DNA of 64,000 nucleotides from Gemmobacter sp034519525 (GTDB taxonomy: Bacteria > Pseudomonadota > Alphaproteobacteria > Rhodobacterales > Rhodobacteraceae): NCBI GenBank assembly GCA_034519525.1, contig JAXHOJ010000034.1:36488-100487 (forward strand), read 5' to 3'. The notes under the pieces were generated by a model. That model was not told the DNA's origin, ran no database searches, and saw only the letters and a program-made list of their open reading frames with translations. The translations under genes were made by a program, and so were the position numbers. Below, piece by piece: positions 28,047 to 39,301 of this stretch; positions within the stretch are counted from its first letter, which is position 1; every line of letters begins with the position of its first letter.

Positions 28047-29887
28047 CTGCGTCCGAACAGCCGTTCGATATCGGCCAGTTTGAGTTCAACATAGGTCGGG
28101 CGGCCATGGTTGCACTGGCCCGACATCGGGGTGGCTTCCATTTCGCGCAGCAGGGCGTTCATCTCTTCCGCCCGCATCTGGCGGCCAGAGCGGACCGAGC
28201 CATGGCAGGCCATCCGGCTGAGCACCGCGTCGATCCGGCCTGTCAGCCGGTCAGAACTGCCCAGATCGGCCAGATCATCCAGAATGTCGCGGATCAGGGC
28301 GGCGGCATCCACCTGGCCCAGCACGGCGGGCACCTCGCGTACGGCCACGGCGCCGCCTCCGAACGGCTCGATCCCCAGACCGAGGCCCGCCAGATCTTCG
28401 GCCAGATCCAGCAGCCGGGCGGCATCCGCTTCTGACAATTCGATGATTTCCGGGATCAGCAGCGCCTGTGCGGCAATACCGCTGGCTGCCGCCTGCGCCT
28501 TCAGCCGTTCATAGACCAGCCGTTCATGCGCGGCGTGCTGATCGACGATCACCATGCCGCGATCGGTCTGCGCGATGATGTAGTTTTCATGCAGCTGCGC
28601 GCGGGCGGCCCCCAGGGGCGGGCCGTCAGATCGGGCAGCGTTTCCGCCACCGGCTCCATCCGGGCCGAAGGCGTTTCGGCAAAGCCGAAGGGGGCGGCCG
28701 GGGCCTGCGCGGCATAGGCCCGGCTCAGGCTTTGCTGGCTTGGCCTGTCCATCTGATACACGCGCGGCGGCTGGGCGGCCTGCGGCGTGGGTTCGGCGCG
28801 AAACGCCGCCAGCGTTTCCTCGGCCACGGTGCTCGATGCCCGATGCCCCGCGCCGGTCAGCGCAAGCCGCAGGCCCGAAACGATCAGCCCGCGCACCAGC
28901 GCCGGTTCCCGGAACCGCACCTCGGCCTTGGCAGGATGCACGTTCACATCCACCCGTTCGGGATCGCAGATCAGGTTCAGCACCGCCGCCGGATGCCGGT
29001 CGCGCGACAGCACATCCATATAGGCCGCGCGCAGGGCGCCGAACAATTGCTTGTCCAGCACCGGGCGACCGTTCACGAACAGGAACTGCGCCACCGATGA
29101 CCCGCGCGAATAGGTGGGCAGGGCGGCATAGCCCACCAGCCGCAGCCCCTCGCGGTCCAGGTCGATGCGCAGGGCATTATCGGTGAAGTCACTGCCGATC
29201 ACCCGCGCCAGACGGCCATGCAGCGCGTCAAAGAAATCGCCGTTCTCCGGGTCGGCACGAAACACCACCCGCCCCTCGCCGCCGCCCGACACATCGCGCA
29301 GGGTGAACCCCACATGCGGTTCGGCCAGTGCCAGCCGTTTCACCACATCGGCAATCGCGCTCGTCTCGGCCCGGTCGGTGCGCAGGAATTTCAGCCGCGC
29401 GGGCGTGGCGAAGAACAGATCGCGCAGTTCCACCACCGTGCCGCGCGTCAGCGCCGCCGGCCGCAATGCGCCGATGCGCCCGCCCTCGACCGTCAGCGAA
29501 ACGCCCTCGTGCCCTTCAGCGCGCGAGGTGATGCACCAGCCGCCCCACCGCCCCCAGCGAGGGCAGCGCCTCGCCGCGAAAGCCGAAGGTGTGGATGTTC
29601 AGCAGGTCCGACCCGTCGATCTTGGATGTGGCATGGCGCGAAAGGGCCAGCGGCAGGTCTTCCGCCGTCATGCCGCAGCCATCATCGGTGACCCGGATCA
29701 GCGTCTTGCCACCATCGGCATAATCGACGGTGATGCGCCGCGCGCCCGCGTCCAGCGCGTTTTCGACCAGCTCCTTCACGGCAGAGGCCGGGCGTTCCAC
29801 CACCTCGCCCGCGGCGATGCGGTTGATGGCCGATTCGTCCAGCTGCCGGATGATGGGCCGCGTGATCTTGGGGGTATCCAGTTTCAT
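28043..29887 (-). CDS. mutL: DNA mismatch repair protein MutL (two frameshifts)
   Basis: A GHKL ATPase that couples MutS to strand excision. The N-terminus shows RIAAGEVVERPASAVKELVE, NALDAGA and DDGCGM, and SRHATSKI, TFGFRGEALPSLGAV. After a break near 29515 the transducer domain continues (VELRDLFFATPARLKFLR, VNVHPAKAEVRF), then a break near 28615 precedes the C-terminal dimerisation domain (VIVDQHAAHERLVYERL, ACHGSVRSGRQM). The total of about 614 residues is normal. No DQHAxxERxx(E)-type endonuclease change is evident beyond the standard motif. It overlaps rmuC by 4 bp. Confidence 0.93.
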
Positions 29888-29928
29888 ACCCCCATGGATA
29901 GCATCACGCAGCCGATTCCACCACCGGA

Positions 29929-31242
29929 TTACGGGGTGGAAACCAGCCCCTCCGGTTCGCCCACCACCACGAAGCGCAGGGCGTCGGGCCGGTAAAGCCG
30001 CTTGGCCACCCGGGCGATATCATCCAGCGTGACCGCCTCGATCATGGCATTGCGCCGCGCCGGATAGCCGGTGTCATAGCCCGCCATCTGCATCCCCACC
30101 AGAACGCCCGCAATGGCGCCATTGCCGTCGAACCGCAGGGGATAGGCGCCGGTCAGATAGGTTTTCACGGCATCCAGTTCGGCCTGTGTCACACCTTCGG
30201 CGGCGCGTGACCATTCGGATTGCAACAGATCGACCGCCTGTTTCGCGGTGGCATTGGCCGTGGCCATCTGCCCCATCACCAGATCGGCCTGTTCGTAGTC
30301 CACCAGATAGCTGCCCACCCCATAGGTCAGCCCGCGCTTTTCGCGCAGTTCCGTCATCAGCCGTGATCCGAAGCGGCTGCCGCCCACGATTTCGTTCAGC
30401 ACATAGGCCGGCACATAATCCGGGTCATCGCGCGGGATGCCCTCGTGGCCAAAGATCACGACCGCCTGTGGCGTGGGGAAGGGTTCCAACGTCACCCCGC
30501 CGGTCAGGCCCACAGTCGCCACACCGGGCAGCGGCGCGCCGGTTGCGGGCAGTTCGCCCAGCAGATGATCCAGCAGCGCGCCCAGCTCTTCGCCGGTGAT
30601 ATCCCCCACCGCCGAGATATACAGCCGCTGCCGCGACAGGGCGGCCTTGTGGGCGGCCAGCATGTCATCCCGGGTCAGACCGGCGACGCTGTCTTCGGTG
30701 CCCTCGGCTGCCTGGCCATAGGGATGGGCACCAAAGGCCAGCCGGTTGAAGGTTTCGGATGCCAGCGTCCCCGGATCCTTGCGCCCGGCGCGGATGCCGG
30801 CCAGCACCTGCCCGCGCACCCGATCCACCGCATCCTGATCGAAACGCGGATGCACCAGCGCCAGACGCAGCAGCTCGACCGCCTTGCTGCGGTTTTCGGT
30901 CAGCATCCGGGCGGAAACCGAAACCGTATCCATGCCGGAATCAAAGCGGAAATCGGCGGCCAGCGCATCGCGGCTTTCGGCAAACTTCTGCGCGTTCATT
31001 TCAGCCGCGCCTTCCTCCAGCAGGGCCGTCATCAGATGCACCGCCCCGCGTTTGCCCGGATCATCCAGTGCGCTGCCGCCGCCAAAGCGGATTTCCAGCG
31101 CGGTGAAGGGGATCGCGTGTTCCTCGACCAGCCAGGCCTTGATCCCGCCCGGAGAGGTGACCTCCTGTATCGCGATCTCGGCGCGCAGCGGATTGGCCAG
31201 CAGCAGGGGCAGCAGGCACAGGGTAACCAGACGCCGGATCAT
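29929..31242 (-). CDS. M16 family peptidase-like protein, inactive-type subunit
   Basis: The 437-residue periplasmic protein starts MIRRLVTLCLLPLLLANPLRA (signal peptide cleaved after about residue 21). It has the M16 fold with the late REKRGLTYGVGSYL motif, but where active members carry HxxEH it reads VHLMTALLEE, so the zinc site is absent. Such subunits pair with an active M16 partner, which is the adjacent upstream gene (ATGA overlap). The likely role is degradation of peptides in the periplasm; this is inferred. Confidence 0.88.
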   Translation of the reverse strand: MIRRLVTLCLLPLLLANPLRAEIAIQEVTSPGGIKAWLVEEHAIPFTALEIRFGGGSALDDPGKRGAVHLMTALLEEGAAEMNAQKFAESRDALAADFRFDSGMDTVSVSARMLTENRSKAVELLRLALVHPRFDQDAVDRVRGQVLAGIRAGRKDPGTLASETFNRLAFGAHPYGQAAEGTEDSVAGLTRDDMLAAHKAALSRQRLYISAVGDITGEELGALLDHLLGELPATGAPLPGVATVGLTGGVTLEPFPTPQAVVIFGHEGIPRDDPDYVPAYVLNEIVGGSRFGSRLMTELREKRGLTYGVGSYLVDYEQADLVMGQMATANATAKQAVDLLQSEWSRAAEGVTQAELDAVKTYLTGAYPLRFDGNGAIAGVLVGMQMAGYDTGYPARRNAMIEAVTLDDIARVAKRLYRPDALRFVVVGEPEGLVSTP

Positions 31243-32585
31243 TGCACTTCCTCCTCGGGCAGCAGCCAGCCGGTGACGGATTGCCGCCGGTCCAGCACCT
31301 TGCGGGCGACAGCCATCACATCCTCTGGCGTCACCTCTTGCAGCACCTGCGGCCAGTCCTGCACATCCTGCACCGTCAGCCCGGTGGTCAGCGCCTCGCC
31401 ATAGCGGCGGGCCAGACCTTCGGCATTGTCCAGCGCGTAAACCTCTGAGGCACGCAGCTGGGTCTTGATGCGGGCAAAAGCGCGATCTTCCGGGCCAGTG
31501 GCCATGAAATCGGCAATCACCGCATCCATCGCCGCCTCTGCCGCATCAGCCGTCACCCCCGGCAGGGGCATCAGGCCCACGCCGAACACACCGCTGTCCA
31601 GCGCATCGCCGCTGAAATAGGCATAGGCGTGAACCACCTTCGGATCTTCAAACTGCAGCTTGCGGGCCAGCAGGCTGGTGGTGCCCGATCCACCCAGCAG
31701 CTCGGCCAGATAGACCAGCGCGGCGGCCTCTTTCTGGTCGCCGCTGCGGCGCTGGGGCGCCAGATAGCTGCGCAGCAGGAAGGGTTCGGTCACGCGGCCA
31801 TCCTGCATGGTCAACCGGCGTTCCGCCAGCTGTGGCGGCTCTTGCGGGCGCTGGCGCGGGGCAAGGCCGGGGGTGGGGGCGATGGGGCCATAATGCTTTT
31901 CCGCCATGGCGCGCACGGCATCGGGCGTCACATCGCCTGCCACCACCAGAACCGCATTATTGGGCGCGTAATAGGTGCGGTAAAAGGCTTCGGCCTCTGC
32001 CCTGTCCAGCCCCTCGATCTCGTGGCGCCAGCCGATGATCGGGATGGCATAGGGATGGTTCAGATATTGCGCCGCGCGCAGCTGTTCGGAAAACAGGCTG
32101 CCCGGATCGCTGTCGGTGCGCTGGTTGCGCTCTTCCAGAATCACGTTGCGCTCGGTCGCCACCACATCATCGGTCAGGATCAGGTCGCGCATCCGGTCCG
32201 CCTCGATCTGCATCATCAGATCCAGCCGGTCTGCCGCCACGCGCTGAAAATAGGCGGTGTAATCCCAGCTGGTAAAGGCGTTGTCCTCGCCACCCTGCGC
32301 CGCCACGATCTGCGAAAACTCGCCGGCCGCCAGATCATCGGTGGCCTTGAACATCAGATGTTCAAAGAAATGCGCGATGCCCGACTGGCCCGGCGCCTCG
32401 TCTGCGGCGCCGGTGCGATACCACAGCATCTGCACCGCCACAGGGGCGCGGTGATCTTCGATCACCACCACCTGCAACCCATTGTCCAAAGTGAAATCCG
32501 TCACGGTTTCAGCCTGAACCGCCACGGCACCCGCCGTGATCGGAACAAGCGCCGCAAGGGCCACGGCCCGGAAGGTCATCCGCAT
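31239..32585 (-). CDS. M16 family zinc peptidase, active subunit
   Basis: The 448-residue protein begins with a signal peptide (MRMTFRAVALAALVPITAGA). It has the inverted zinc motif HFFEH (GIAHFFEHLMFKAT, about residues 72-85) and the third ligand Glu in ATERNVILEERNQR. It also has YYAPNNAVLVVAGDV, typical of M16B peptidases. I start at the ATG at 32585, because AGGAG lies 8 bp upstream; longer frames upstream lack support. Together with the downstream inactive-type gene it forms a heterodimeric M16B pair. It follows bamF by 72 bp. Confidence 0.9.
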   Translation of the reverse strand: MRMTFRAVALAALVPITAGAVAVQAETVTDFTLDNGLQVVVIEDHRAPVAVQMLWYRTGAADEAPGQSGIAHFFEHLMFKATDDLAAGEFSQIVAAQGGEDNAFTSWDYTAYFQRVAADRLDLMMQIEADRMRDLILTDDVVATERNVILEERNQRTDSDPGSLFSEQLRAAQYLNHPYAIPIIGWRHEIEGLDRAEAEAFYRTYYAPNNAVLVVAGDVTPDAVRAMAEKHYGPIAPTPGLAPRQRPQEPPQLAERRLTMQDGRVTEPFLLRSYLAPQRRSGDQKEAAALVYLAELLGGSGTTSLLARKLQFEDPKVVHAYAYFSGDALDSGVFGVGLMPLPGVTADAAEAAMDAVIADFMATGPEDRAFARIKTQLRASEVYALDNAEGLARRYGEALTTGLTVQDVQDWPQVLQEVTPEDVMAVARKVLDRRQSVTGWLLPEEEVQ

Positions 32586-32657
32586 CTGGCATCTCCTGTG
32601 CTTCGCCCCCACACCTACGCGCAGGCAGCCGCAGGTCAAGCCGGGCTGACGCGGAGT

Positions 32658-33180
32658 TTACTCTGGCACCTCGGGCGGGGCCGAGGGTGTGGCAAGGCCA
32701 AGTCTGCGCCAGCGGGCAAGTTCTGCGTGCTGATCCAGCGACATCGGCTCATAGGCGTCGAAATAGACGTTCACGCTGAAGATCCGCTCCAGCAGACGGC
32801 CATCGTTTTCGCGCCGATACTCCAGATCTTCCGAAGCCAGCACGCCCCGGATGCCGGAGGTGATGCCCAGCCGCGCCGCATGGGCCACCAATGCAGCATC
32901 GCTCGCACCGGCGCCGGGCTTGCCACCCAGCGCAGCAATCGCATCGGATTCCGGCGTGGGATCCGTCAGATTGCCAGCCCCCGGTGTCGGCACCGGCAAA
33001 GCCGCCAGGTCGGTCGGGCATCTGCAAGGGCTTGGGCGGCAGGATCGCAAATTCATCCGGGCCTTCGCTGGTCTTGCGGATATTCATGAGTTCGGGCTGT
33101 TTGCTGCCGCCACAGGCCGCAAGAAGCAGAGAAAGCGTTGCGGCTCCTGCCAGTATGGCCCCCCGTGCTGCCTTCATCAT
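32658..33180 (-). CDS. DUF3035 lipoprotein, BamF-like outer-membrane assembly subunit (one frameshift)
   Basis: The protein of about 173 residues starts MMKAARGAILAGAATLSLLL and has a lipobox LLAAC, so it is an outer-membrane lipoprotein. EFAILPPKPLQMP and, after a break near 33020, TDLAALPVPTPGAGNLTDPTP are typical of DUF3035, annotated in this order as the BAM-complex accessory BamF. Function is by family only. It sits between lspA, whose product processes lipoproteins, and the M16 pair on the same strand. Confidence 0.82.
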
Positions 33181-33230
33181 CTACTCCCAGAACTTCGTCC
33201 CGTTGTCTTTAGCGCAAAGGTTGGGCTGCG

Positions 33231-33731
33231 TCACGGGGTCTTTCGGCGCGGCTTGCGGGGCTTTGCCGGGGGCGTCTGGCCGGTGAACAGCACCAGACCC
33301 GCCGCACCGGCAAAGATGGCGATATCGGCCACGTTGAAGGCATAGGGGTTTTCAAACCCGCAGCAGGACATGTTCAGGAAATCGGCCACCGCGCCATAGG
33401 CCACGCGATCCACCACATTGCCCAGCGCCCCGCCGATCAGCACGCCCGCGCTGATCCGCGCCCATTTGCCGTGCGGTGCCCGCGCCGTCCAGCGCCAGAC
33501 CCAGACGGTGATGGCCAGCGACAGCACCACCAGCACCCAGCGCATCACCTCGGCGCTGGAGGCAAACAGGCCGAAGTTGATGCCCTGATTCCACGCCATG
33601 CGGAAGTTCAGCAGGGGCGGGATCACGTCAATCTCGCCCCTGCTGATCAGATCCAGGCCGAAAACCACAGCCAGCTTGGTGATCTGGTCGATCCCGAAGA
33701 TCAGGGCTGCGATCAGGGCCACGCGTTTCAT
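33231..33731 (-). CDS. lspA: lipoprotein signal peptidase (signal peptidase II)
   Basis: The 166-residue inner-membrane aspartyl protease removes signal peptides from prolipoproteins. It has four hydrophobic segments and the catalytic Asps in GGALGNVVDRVAYGAVADFL (about residues 113 and 130 region) and YAFNVADIAIFAGA. The basic C-terminal tail (KPRKPRRKTP) is usual. It starts 4 bp after the purH stop on the same strand, and a lipoprotein gene follows it. Confidence 0.93.
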   Translation of the reverse strand: MKRVALIAALIFGIDQITKLAVVFGLDLISRGEIDVIPPLLNFRMAWNQGINFGLFASSAEVMRWVLVVLSLAITVWVWRWTARAPHGKWARISAGVLIGGALGNVVDRVAYGAVADFLNMSCCGFENPYAFNVADIAIFAGAAGLVLFTGQTPPAKPRKPRRKTP

Positions 33732-33735
33732 GGGA

Positions 33736-35353
33736 TCAGTGCCGGAAATGGCGCATACCGGTGAAGATCATCGCAAGCCCGCGCTCATCCGCGGCGGCGA
33801 TCACTTCGGCATCGCGCATCGAACCACCCGGCTGGATGATCGCGGTGGCGCCTGCCTCGGCCGCCGTAATCAGACCGTCGGCAAAGGGGAAGAACGCATC
33901 CGATGCCACGACAGAGCCCTGGGTCAGCGGCGCCGCGGCAGGCCCAGCGCCTCGGCCATGTCCTGCGCTTTGCGGGCGGCGATGCGGGTGCTGTCCACCC
34001 GGCTCATCTGCCCTGCGCCCACGCCCACGGTGGCGCCGTCCTTCACATAGATGATGGCGTTGGATTTCACATGCTTGGCCACCGTCCAGGCGAACAGCAG
34101 ATCGCGCAGCTCGGCCTCCGAGGGCTGGCGCTGCGTCACCACCTTCAGATCGGCGGGCAGCACGGCACCATTGTCGCGGCCCTGCACCAGAAAGCCGCCG
34201 GCCACCTGTCGCACAGGCCAGTGCCTCGCGCGCCGGATCGGGCAGGCGGTCGGTCGTCAGCAGGCGCAGGTTCTTCTTGGCCTCAAAGACCGCGCGGGCC
34301 TCGTCGGTGGCGCCGGGGGCGATCACGACTTCGGTGAAGATCTCGCTGATCTTGCGCGCCGTCGCGGCATCCAGCGGCTGGTTCAGCGCGATGATGCCGC
34401 CAAAGGCCGAGGTGCGGTCACAGTCATAGGCGCGGGCATAGGCCTCTTCCAGGGTCGCGCCGCGCGCCACGCCGCAGGGGTTGGCATGTTTGATGATCGC
34501 GCAGGCCGGGCCTTCGCCGGGTCAAATTCGGCCACCAGTTCAAAGGCGGCGTCGGTGTCGTTGATGTTGTTGTAGGACAGTTCCTTGCCCTGCAGCTGCC
34601 GCGCGGTGGCCACGCCAGGGCGCCCCGATCCATCCACATAGAAGGCCGCCGCCTGATGCGGGTTTTCACCATAGCGCAGGGTCTGGGCCAGCGTGCCCGC
34701 AAAGGCGCGGCGGCGCGGCGCAGGCTCTTTCAGCGCGCCCGCCATCCAGGCTGACACGGCGGCATCATAGGCGGCGGTGCGGCTATAGGCGGTCAGCGCC
34801 AGCTTCTGGCGGAAGGTGTAAGAGGTGGCGCCGTCATGCGCCTTCAGCTCTGCCAGGATGGCGTCGTAATCCTGCGGATCGGTGACGACATTGACGAACG
34901 CGTGGTTCTTGGCCGCCGCGCGGATCATCGCCGGGCCGCCGATGTCGATATTCTCGATGCAGGTGTCGTAGTCGGCGCCCGCGCGCCACGGTCGCCTCGA
35001 ACGGATAAAGGTTGACCACCAGCAGGTCGATCGGCTCGATCCCATGCGCGGCCATCGCCGCCAGATGTTCGGCATCGTCGCGCAGCGCCAGAAGCCCGCC
35101 ATGCACCATCGGGTGCAGCGTCTTGACGCGGCCATCCATCATTTCGGGGAAGCCCGTCACCTCGGCCACGTCGCGCACCTCCAGCCCCGCCGTGCGCAAG
35201 GTGATCGAGGTGCCGCCGGTCGAGATCAGCTCGATCCCCTGGGCGGCCAGACCGCGCGCAAATTCCACCAGCCCGGTCTTGTCAGACACCGAGATCAGGG
35301 CGCGCCCGACGGGGACGATGGTTCACGGGGGCGGCGGGGGCGGCGGTGTGCAT
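33736..35353 (-). CDS. purH: bifunctional AICAR transformylase / IMP cyclohydrolase (five frameshifts)
   Basis: It catalyses the last two steps of IMP synthesis. The start is the ATG at 35351-35353 (MHTAAPAAPVN), followed by breaks near 35318, 34985, 34505, 34215 and 33935. The pieces in order give the IMPCH domain (ISVSDKTGLVEFARGLA, GIELISTGGT, KTLHPMVHGG) and then AICARFT motifs (LRYGENPHQAAAFY, SFGG-like TSAFGGIIALNQ, IKHANPCGVA, VKSNAIIYVKDG, GAGQMSRVDS, ASDAFFPFADG). The gene is near-essential, so the breaks are most likely sequence errors. It lies between the heparinase-like gene and lspA. Confidence 0.92.
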
Positions 35354-35367
35354 GGGTCACTCCTGCA

Positions 35368-37077
35368 TCAGGGGCGGGACGCGGGGTCATCCCGGTCAAG
35401 GTCGCGGATGGCGAGCGGAGTATCCTGTGCCTTCGCCAAGGTCCAGCCGATCCGGGCCTGAAAATCCTGCAAATACGCGGTCAGCATGATCTGTTTGGCG
35501 GCGCGCGGCATCAGGCGGCCCTTTTCCAGATAGACCGAAGGTTCCAGCGTCAGCCGCGCCTGCCCGTCATGGCGGAACACCCAGATCTCGCCCGAGCGCA
35601 GCGCGATGGAAACCGCCGCCCCGCCCATGTCGATTTCGGCATCGGCATCAGGATGCAGATGAAAGCGGATGGCAAAGCCCAGCCCCTGCACAGACCGGCG
35701 CAGGATCCCCGACAGGCGCGCCCGGTCATCTGCCGTTTCGGCGGCCAGCATGTCGATGCCGGCCAGATGGCGGCCATCGGGCGACAGCGTCAGATCGCGG
35801 AAATGCAGCAGGCCATGGGTCAGCCGCCAGCCGGCATGGCCGCCCAGCAGATGCTGGCGGGCTCGGCACCGGTCGCACCTGCGCAGGCATCAGGATGCAG
35901 GCGGGCGCGGTCTTCCAGCACCTCGCGGCCATCCTGCGCGAAGCGCGACGAGGAATAGCCATCCAGGCTCAGCGTGCTGTGGCTTTGCGTGGCGCGGCTG
36001 GCGCGGTGCCAATCAGCCCCGAAGGGTGCGCCAGAACCGCAGTTGACGATCATCGGGCGGCGCCCCGAGGTCAGTTCGAACGCGAGGGTGGAGGCATGGG
36101 CCGAGGCCCGCGGCCGCGCCCGCCGGGCGGGTCGAGCGGCATCCACGATGACCGTGGTGCGCCCGCCTGCAGCCGGGCAAAGCCCATCGCCAGCCCGGCA
36201 TCCGGCCGCACGGCGGTTGACGCCCGAGGCCGCCAGCGCCTGATCCAGCCGCCCTTCCAGCCCGCGCCCGCCGCCGTGAAACCGCGCCAGCCCGCCATCG
36301 GCATGGCGCAGCGCCCGCAGCGTGGGGGCGATGCGCGCAATGGCCTCCAGATGTGCGGCGGGCAGGTGGCGCCCGGCATCGGTCAGGGCCTGCGCGGCCC
36401 AGGTCAGCAGGGTGAACACCTCCAGCAGCTCTTCGGGGTTGCGGGTGGGGATGCCGCCCTCGTCGTCCATCTCGGTCGCAGCATTCGCGGGCCAGTGCGC
36501 GGCGCGGCGGGGTCGACGTAGCCGTTCCATCCCCATCAGGGCCAGGCCGGCATAGATCAGGCCGGTCAGCGCCTCGAACCGCGGCAGGCCCGGCGAGGCG
36601 GCCTGCCAGCGGCGGCGCCAGGAACAGCGGTCTGCTGCGACAAGGCGTGCGATAGTAGGCGGTCGGCGCCCGCTCGTGCCGTGCCCCGCAGCAGCAAGAA
36701 CAGCATGGTTGATCCAGCGGATCAGCCGCCGCCCGGTCAGGTCCGGGGTCCAGCCCGGCCCCTGCCCCGGCCGAAGCGGGTCGATCCAGCCAAGGCCCAG
36801 CCCTGCGCCGCGCCTGCGCGCGCCGGATCACCGACGGCGGCCAGATCATCCAGCCAGGCGAAACCATGCAGCTCTGCCTCATAGGCGCGGCTGGGGCGGG
36901 TGATATCCCACAGATCGACAGGCCCGGCGCCTCTACCAGATGGCCCGCGAACAGGAAATTGCCCGCCACCAGCTGTTTGCCCCGGGCATAAAGGCCGATG
37001 GTGCGCGGTTCGGGTGGCGATACGAAGCCTGCGGTCGCAGGGGTGCGGGCGGCACGACGTGCGGCGGGGCGGTTCAT
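35368..37077 (-). CDS. heparinase II/III family protein (multiple frameshifts)
   Basis: Reading leftward from MNRPAARRAARTP (37077), the pieces are GKQLVAGNFLFAGHLVEAPG, AYEAELHGFAWLDDLAAVGD, GGIPTRNPEELLEVFTLLTW, RIAPTLRALRHADGGLARFH, ASTLAFELTSGRRPMIVNCG and SHSTLSLDGYSSSR, ending with a beta-sandwich C-terminus and a stop at 35368. This is the alginate-lyase/heparinase II/III-like family found directly upstream of purH in many Rhodobacteraceae. It is presumably a polysaccharide lyase or an envelope glycan enzyme. At least six breaks fall in 35850-36950. No signal peptide is visible. It is 15 bp upstream of purH. Confidence 0.8.
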
Positions 37078-37337
37078 CGCCTGCACCCATGCCTCTGTCC
37101 ACCATGCGTCTTCGGCCTACGCCTGCCATGCCCGCCGCCATCGCCCTGTCTGCCATGCCCGGTTCGGGGCCATTTCTTGGGTCGTGCGCCATAGCGGCTT
37201 CTGGAGGCGGCGACATGTCGCCGCAAAGCCCCGTAAGGGCACTGGACGGCGAGGGGCATTTGCCGCGGCAGGGTGGTCGCCGCGAAGCGGGGCGCGGGTA
37301 GGGGCCCGGGCAGTGCGGGCGGCTGATTAAGGCGGCG

Positions 37338-38003
37338 GTGATTTTCGATCTGGATGGCACATTGATTGACAGTGCGCCGGATATTCACGCGGCGGCGAAC
37401 CGGGTGTTCGGGCGGCGGGGGATCGGGTTCAGCCGGGCCGAGGTGCAGGGATATGTGGGGCGGGGCGCGCCCAATCTGGTGGCGCGTCTGGCTGAGGCGC
37501 GGGGGCTCGCCTTTGTGGATGGGCCGAGTTTGACGCCGGCTTCTGGCCGAGTTTCTGGAGGACTATGAGGGCGCGCAGGCGCTGACCACGCTGTATCCCG
37601 GTGTGCGGGTGGCGTTGGAGGCGCTGGCGCAGGCGGGCTATCGGCTCGGGCTTTGCACGAACAAACCCTTGGCGCCCACGCGGGCGGTGCTGCGGCATTT
37701 CGGCGTCGGCAGGCGCTGTTTCACCTTGGCTGATCAGGCGGCGACTTCGCCTGCCGCGCGACCACGCCAGACCCGGCGCCTTTGCGGGCCGCGCTGGCCG
37801 GTTTGGGCGGCGGCGCTGCGGTCTTTGTGGGCGATAGCGAGGTGGATGCCGAAACCGCGCAGGCGGCGGGGATGGCGTTTCTGCTATTTACCGAAGGCTA
37901 TCGCAAATCGGCGGTGTACGCCCTGCCCCACACGGCGGCCTTTGCGGATTTCCGCGATCTGCCCGCATTGGCCGCCCAGTTCAGCGCGTCAGCCGCACCA
38001 TGA
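37338..38003 (+). CDS. gph: phosphoglycolate phosphatase-like HAD hydrolase (frameshifted)
   Basis: HAD-fold phosphatase with motif I VIFDLDGTLIDSAPD at its N-terminus, motif II in LGLCTNKPLAPTRAVLRHFG and motif IV VFVGDSEVDAETAQAAG. Gph removes phosphate from 2-phosphoglycolate made by Rubisco oxygenation or DNA repair. The frame breaks near 37545 and two or more times in 37715-37775. The start is uncertain: GTG at 37338 is in frame, and an ATT-AAG just upstream would give the usual longer N-terminus. The 3' end overlaps the convergent rsmB by about 23 bp. Confidence 0.8.
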
Positions 38004-39229
38004 AGAACCCGTCCATCCCGCCCTTGTCGGCCCAGTAATCGGGCCGCAGGCGCAGGGCGCCCTCCGGCGTGACCCAGGCCGGATCGAGACCGGGCAGGCT
38101 GGCCGGTTCCACCCGCAGCCCCGGATGGCGCGCCAGGGCGGCGGCCAAGCTGGGCCTCGCCTTGCCTCGCGGCAGCAGGGAGCAGGTGCAGTAGCACCAG
38201 CCGCCGCACCGGGTTTGAGCCAGCCCAGCGCCCGGTCCAGCAAAGCGGCCTGCAACGGGATCAGCTCTGCCAGTTCGGATCCGTCCTTGACGAAGGGCAG
38301 ATCTGGGTGGCGGCGGATGGTGCCGGTGGCCGAACAGGGCGCATCCAGCAGAATGGCATCAAAGGGCGCCTCGGGCTGCCAGTGCAGCGCATCGGCGGCC
38401 ACCACCTGTGCCTGCAACCCGGTGCGCGCCAGATTGTCCTGCAGCCGCGCCAGACGCGGCCCGCTGATATCCAGCGCCGTGACCTGCGCCCCGGCGGCGG
38501 CCAGTTGCAGCGTTTTGCCTCCCGGTGCCGCGCACAGATCCAGCACCCGTTCCCCCGGACGCGGCGCCAGCAGCGGCACCGCCAGCGCAGCGGCGGCATC
38601 CTGCACCCACCAATCGCCTTCCGCATAGCCCGGCAGCGCCGAAACCTGCACACCGGCCGGAAGGCGCAGGCTGCCGCTGGGCAGCGCAACCGCATCGGGC
38701 AGCGGCCCGCGGCAGCGGGGCGCCAGGGATGGATATCCACCGGCGCGGGCTTTGCCTGCACCGCCTCCATCGCGCTGACGGCCTCGCGGCCCCAGCTGTC
38801 GACCAGAGGCTTGCGCAGCCAGTAGGGCAGGCGTTGCGGCGGCAGCTTGGCAAACGGGGCCTCTATCGCGGCGATCTTGCGCAGAACCGCATTGACCAGC
38901 CCCGACAGCGCGCCATGCCGACGGTCGTTGCGCACAAGGCTGACCGCCTCGTTCACCACACCATGGGCAGCGGCGCCCTGCACCAGCTCTACCGTGGCCA
39001 GCCGCAGGATGTTCAGCACCATGGGCGGCGGCGCCTTGCGCAGGAACGGCTTCAGCACGCGGTCGCATTGTTCAATATGGCGCAGCACCTCGGCCGCCAG
39101 CCGCTGGGCGCGGGCACGATCGGCCGGGGGCAGGTCTTCCAGAACGGTATCCGCCTGGCTGAGCAGCAGGCCCTCTTCCAGAACCGCATCCAGCATCCGC
39201 ACTGCCGCCATCCGCGCCGTCTTTGCCAT
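37981..39229 (-). CDS. rsmB: 16S rRNA m5C967 methyltransferase RsmB/NOP family (frameshifted)
   Basis: The protein starts MAKTARMAAVRMLDAVLEEG with an N-terminal NusB-like RNA-binding domain (VNEAVSLVRNDRRHGALSGLVNAVLR lies around residues 95-120). After a break near 38720 comes the SAM-dependent domain with the SAM motif GERVLDLCAAPGGKTLQLAA and the catalytic DAPCSATGTIRRHPDL. Breaks near 38215-38165 disrupt the second cysteine motif (YCTCSLLPREGE in the alternate frame). The end GFFMVRLTR with TGA 37981-37983 is recovered in a third frame. Length is about 416 residues. It is upstream of and on the same strand as the heparinase-purH-lspA run. Confidence 0.87.
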
Positions 39230-39301
39230 GTTTTGCCCAAGCCTTGTTGCCAATCCATCGCCGCGTATATCATGGGGGCACCTGCCGCAAGGAATTGACC
39301 G

